Shown here piece after piece: positions 41,688-42,878 of a stretch of DNA of 42,878 nucleotides. Position 1 is the stretch's first letter. Every line of letters begins with the position of its first letter. The translations under genes and the position numbers were made by a program. The notes below the pieces were generated by a model. The model saw only the letters and a program-made list of their open reading frames with translations, was not told the origin of the DNA and did no database searches. Source of the stretch: Gallionella sp. (GTDB lineage Bacteria; Pseudomonadota; Gammaproteobacteria; Burkholderiales; Gallionellaceae); contig JAHEDW010000016.1 in the NCBI GenBank assembly GCA_024641025.1, positions 1-42,878 of the forward strand, read 5' to 3'.

Positions 41688-42563
41688 CTACTTTTGTCCC
41701 GCCATCTGTTCGAGCACTAGCAGCAGTGAGCTTGTATCCTGTTCTCCAAAGCCGCAACCCATCAGCGCGTTCAGTTGTTGCTTCACCTGCGCGGTGATCG
41801 GTAGCGCCAAGCCTGCCTCGTGAGCGATTTCGAGGGCCACACCAATATCCTTATGGTGCAGGGCAGCAACAATTCCTGCGGTAAAGTCGCGCTCCACCAT
41901 CTTTTTTCCCAGCACATCGAGCATGCGGCTGGCACCATAACCTGCCAAGACCGCTTCGCGCACCTTGCCGATATTGGCGCCTTGCGAGTTTGCAAACTGT
42001 AATGCCTCGGCAGTGCCCTGCAGATTGGCAAGCTGGCATATCTGGTTAGCGAGTTTGGTCACCTGCCCGGTACCTGACGGACCCATGTGGAATATGGACT
42101 TGCCCATCAATTCCAAAAACGGCCGTACTTTTTCCAAAATTATCGTGTCGCCGCCAACGAAAAAGGTCAGCGATGCTGACTTTGCTGCTGCAACGCCTCC
42201 CGAGACGGGTGCATCGAGCATGGCGATGTCATTTTCGCGTAGATGATCTGCAACTTTTCGAGTGATAACCGGCGAAATCGTGCTCATGTCGACGAATATC
42301 ATCCCTGGAGGCGCACCTTGGAGGACTCCTTCCGGCCCGAGGGCGATTGCTTCAACATCCTTCCCACTGGTAATGATGGTGAACAACACATCGCTTGTCG
42401 CCGCCACCTCAGCGGGAGTAAGGGCAGGGCTCAGGCCAAGACTGCTGGCGCGTTCGCGTGAACGCGTGCTTCGAACATAGGTGGTGATGTTGTGCCCAGC
42501 GGCGAGCAGGTGACGTGCCATTTCACTGCCCATGTTGCCGATGCCGATAAAGCCGATACGCAT
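41688..42563 (-). CDS. Beta-hydroxyacid dehydrogenase (3-hydroxyisobutyrate dehydrogenase/tartronate semialdehyde reductase family)
   Basis: A 291-residue NAD(P)-dependent dehydrogenase. The N-terminal Rossmann motif is GFIGIGNMGSEMARHLL; DAPVSGG (about 117-123) and the catalytic Lys in GQVTKLANQ (K170) are present, followed by the helical C-terminal domain (HHKDIGVALEIAHEAGL). Closest reading is GlxR/GarR (2-hydroxy-3-oxopropionate reductase) or 3-hydroxyisobutyrate dehydrogenase; the substrate cannot be decided from the motifs. Cytoplasmic, apparently monocistronic. Confidence 0.92.
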   Translation of the reverse strand: MRIGFIGIGNMGSEMARHLLAAGHNITTYVRSTRSRERASSLGLSPALTPAEVAATSDVLFTIITSGKDVEAIALGPEGVLQGAPPGMIFVDMSTISPVITRKVADHLRENDIAMLDAPVSGGVAAAKSASLTFFVGGDTIILEKVRPFLELMGKSIFHMGPSGTGQVTKLANQICQLANLQGTAEALQFANSQGANIGKVREAVLAGYGASRMLDVLGKKMVERDFTAGIVAALHHKDIGVALEIAHEAGLALPITAQVKQQLNALMGCGFGEQDTSSLLLVLEQMAGQK

Positions 42564-42821
42564 GGATCTGCTCCTTTGCGGGTGATCAAGGGGTATTTGA
42601 TTGTGTAGCCATTAGTCTGTTTCAACTACCTTACCCCAATTTAAAAAGTATATGTGCTGCTGCATTCAGAGTAAGTAAGCTTTGGTATTTTGTAATACCA
42701 TGCATCTGCTGCAAGGATATCAGCGGATCTCCGAATGAAGTAGGTTTTATCTTGGATTCGCATGCGTATTTTTTCAATAGTGCTGACCGCTAGGTCCGGC
42801 CATAACAGTTAGGAGTCAAAC

Positions 42822-42878
42822 ATGCCTGCCTGGCTAATCCCCGTGCTCAAGTCCGTTCTGCCGTATGTAGGTACTATC
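42822..42878 (+). CDS. Start of a gene that runs off the right edge
   Basis: ATG 42822 has a clear TTAGGAG 7 bases upstream and opens a frame to the window end (MPAWLIPVLKSVLPYVGTI). The visible 19 residues are hydrophobic with one Lys, so either a signal/anchor start or a small helical protein. Family unknown because only the start is present. Confidence 0.55.
   Translation, partial: MPAWLIPVLKSVLPYVGTI

Noticed and set aside
1-42878. CRISPR arrays, insertion sequences or prophage genes
   Set aside because: No regularly spaced repeats, transposase, integrase or phage structural genes were seen.

Overview
The window looks like a chromosomal piece of a betaproteobacterium, most likely of the Nitrosomonadales/Gallionellaceae type (neutrophilic iron oxidisers and relatives). 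The housekeeping genes (dnaE, metG, dcd, sthA, ggt, nnrS) are proteobacterial in type. The strongest lineage hint is a large multiheme-cytochrome/porin gene cluster of the kind described in iron-oxidising Gallionellaceae (from memory, the 'PCC3' class of porin-cytochrome complexes). The organism assignment is inference; no rRNA or tRNA gene was recognised.

Layout. 1-9.9 kb holds housekeeping genes: the 3' end of dnaE, then on the minus strand a SulP anion transporter, sthA and metG, then on the plus strand dcd and an AdiA-like amino-acid decarboxylase. 9.9-21.1 kb is an extracellular electron transfer island. A minus-strand FAD/iron-sulfur oxidoreductase diverges from a plus-strand series: a membrane b-type cytochrome, a 21-heme cytochrome, a 28-heme cytochrome, a TPR-porin and a kelch-repeat lipoprotein. 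21.3-30.1 kb is mixed: a dicarboxylate/amino acid symporter, a serine hydrolase, an exported AlgH-like protein, a three-gene membrane cluster behind a promoter with a perfect palindrome, a small winged-helix regulator with a probable leaderless transcript, a membrane-tethered TAXI binding protein, an LEA-type lipoprotein and a DUF4442 protein. 30.1-30.6 kb has no protein gene but ends in a strong intrinsic terminator and may encode an RNA. 30.6-34.6 kb (minus strand) holds a DUF4382 lipoprotein, a single-heme protein with a Pro-Val repeat stalk, and ggt. 35-42.9 kb holds an OsmC protein, an ABC exporter, a thioredoxin-HEAT fusion, NnrS with a small Cys-rich partner, YjbQ, a beta-hydroxyacid dehydrogenase, and the first codons of a gene that runs off the end.

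How the island could work (inference from architecture and order): electrons pass between the cytoplasmic NAD(P)/FAD/Fe-S protein or the quinone pool and the membrane di-heme b protein, on to the Lys-rich 21-heme cytochrome in the periplasm, through the TPR-porin in the outer membrane, to the Ser/Thr/Gly-rich 28-heme cytochrome near the cell surface. The kelch lipoprotein may be an outer-membrane accessory. Direction could be inward (Fe(II) oxidation) or outward.
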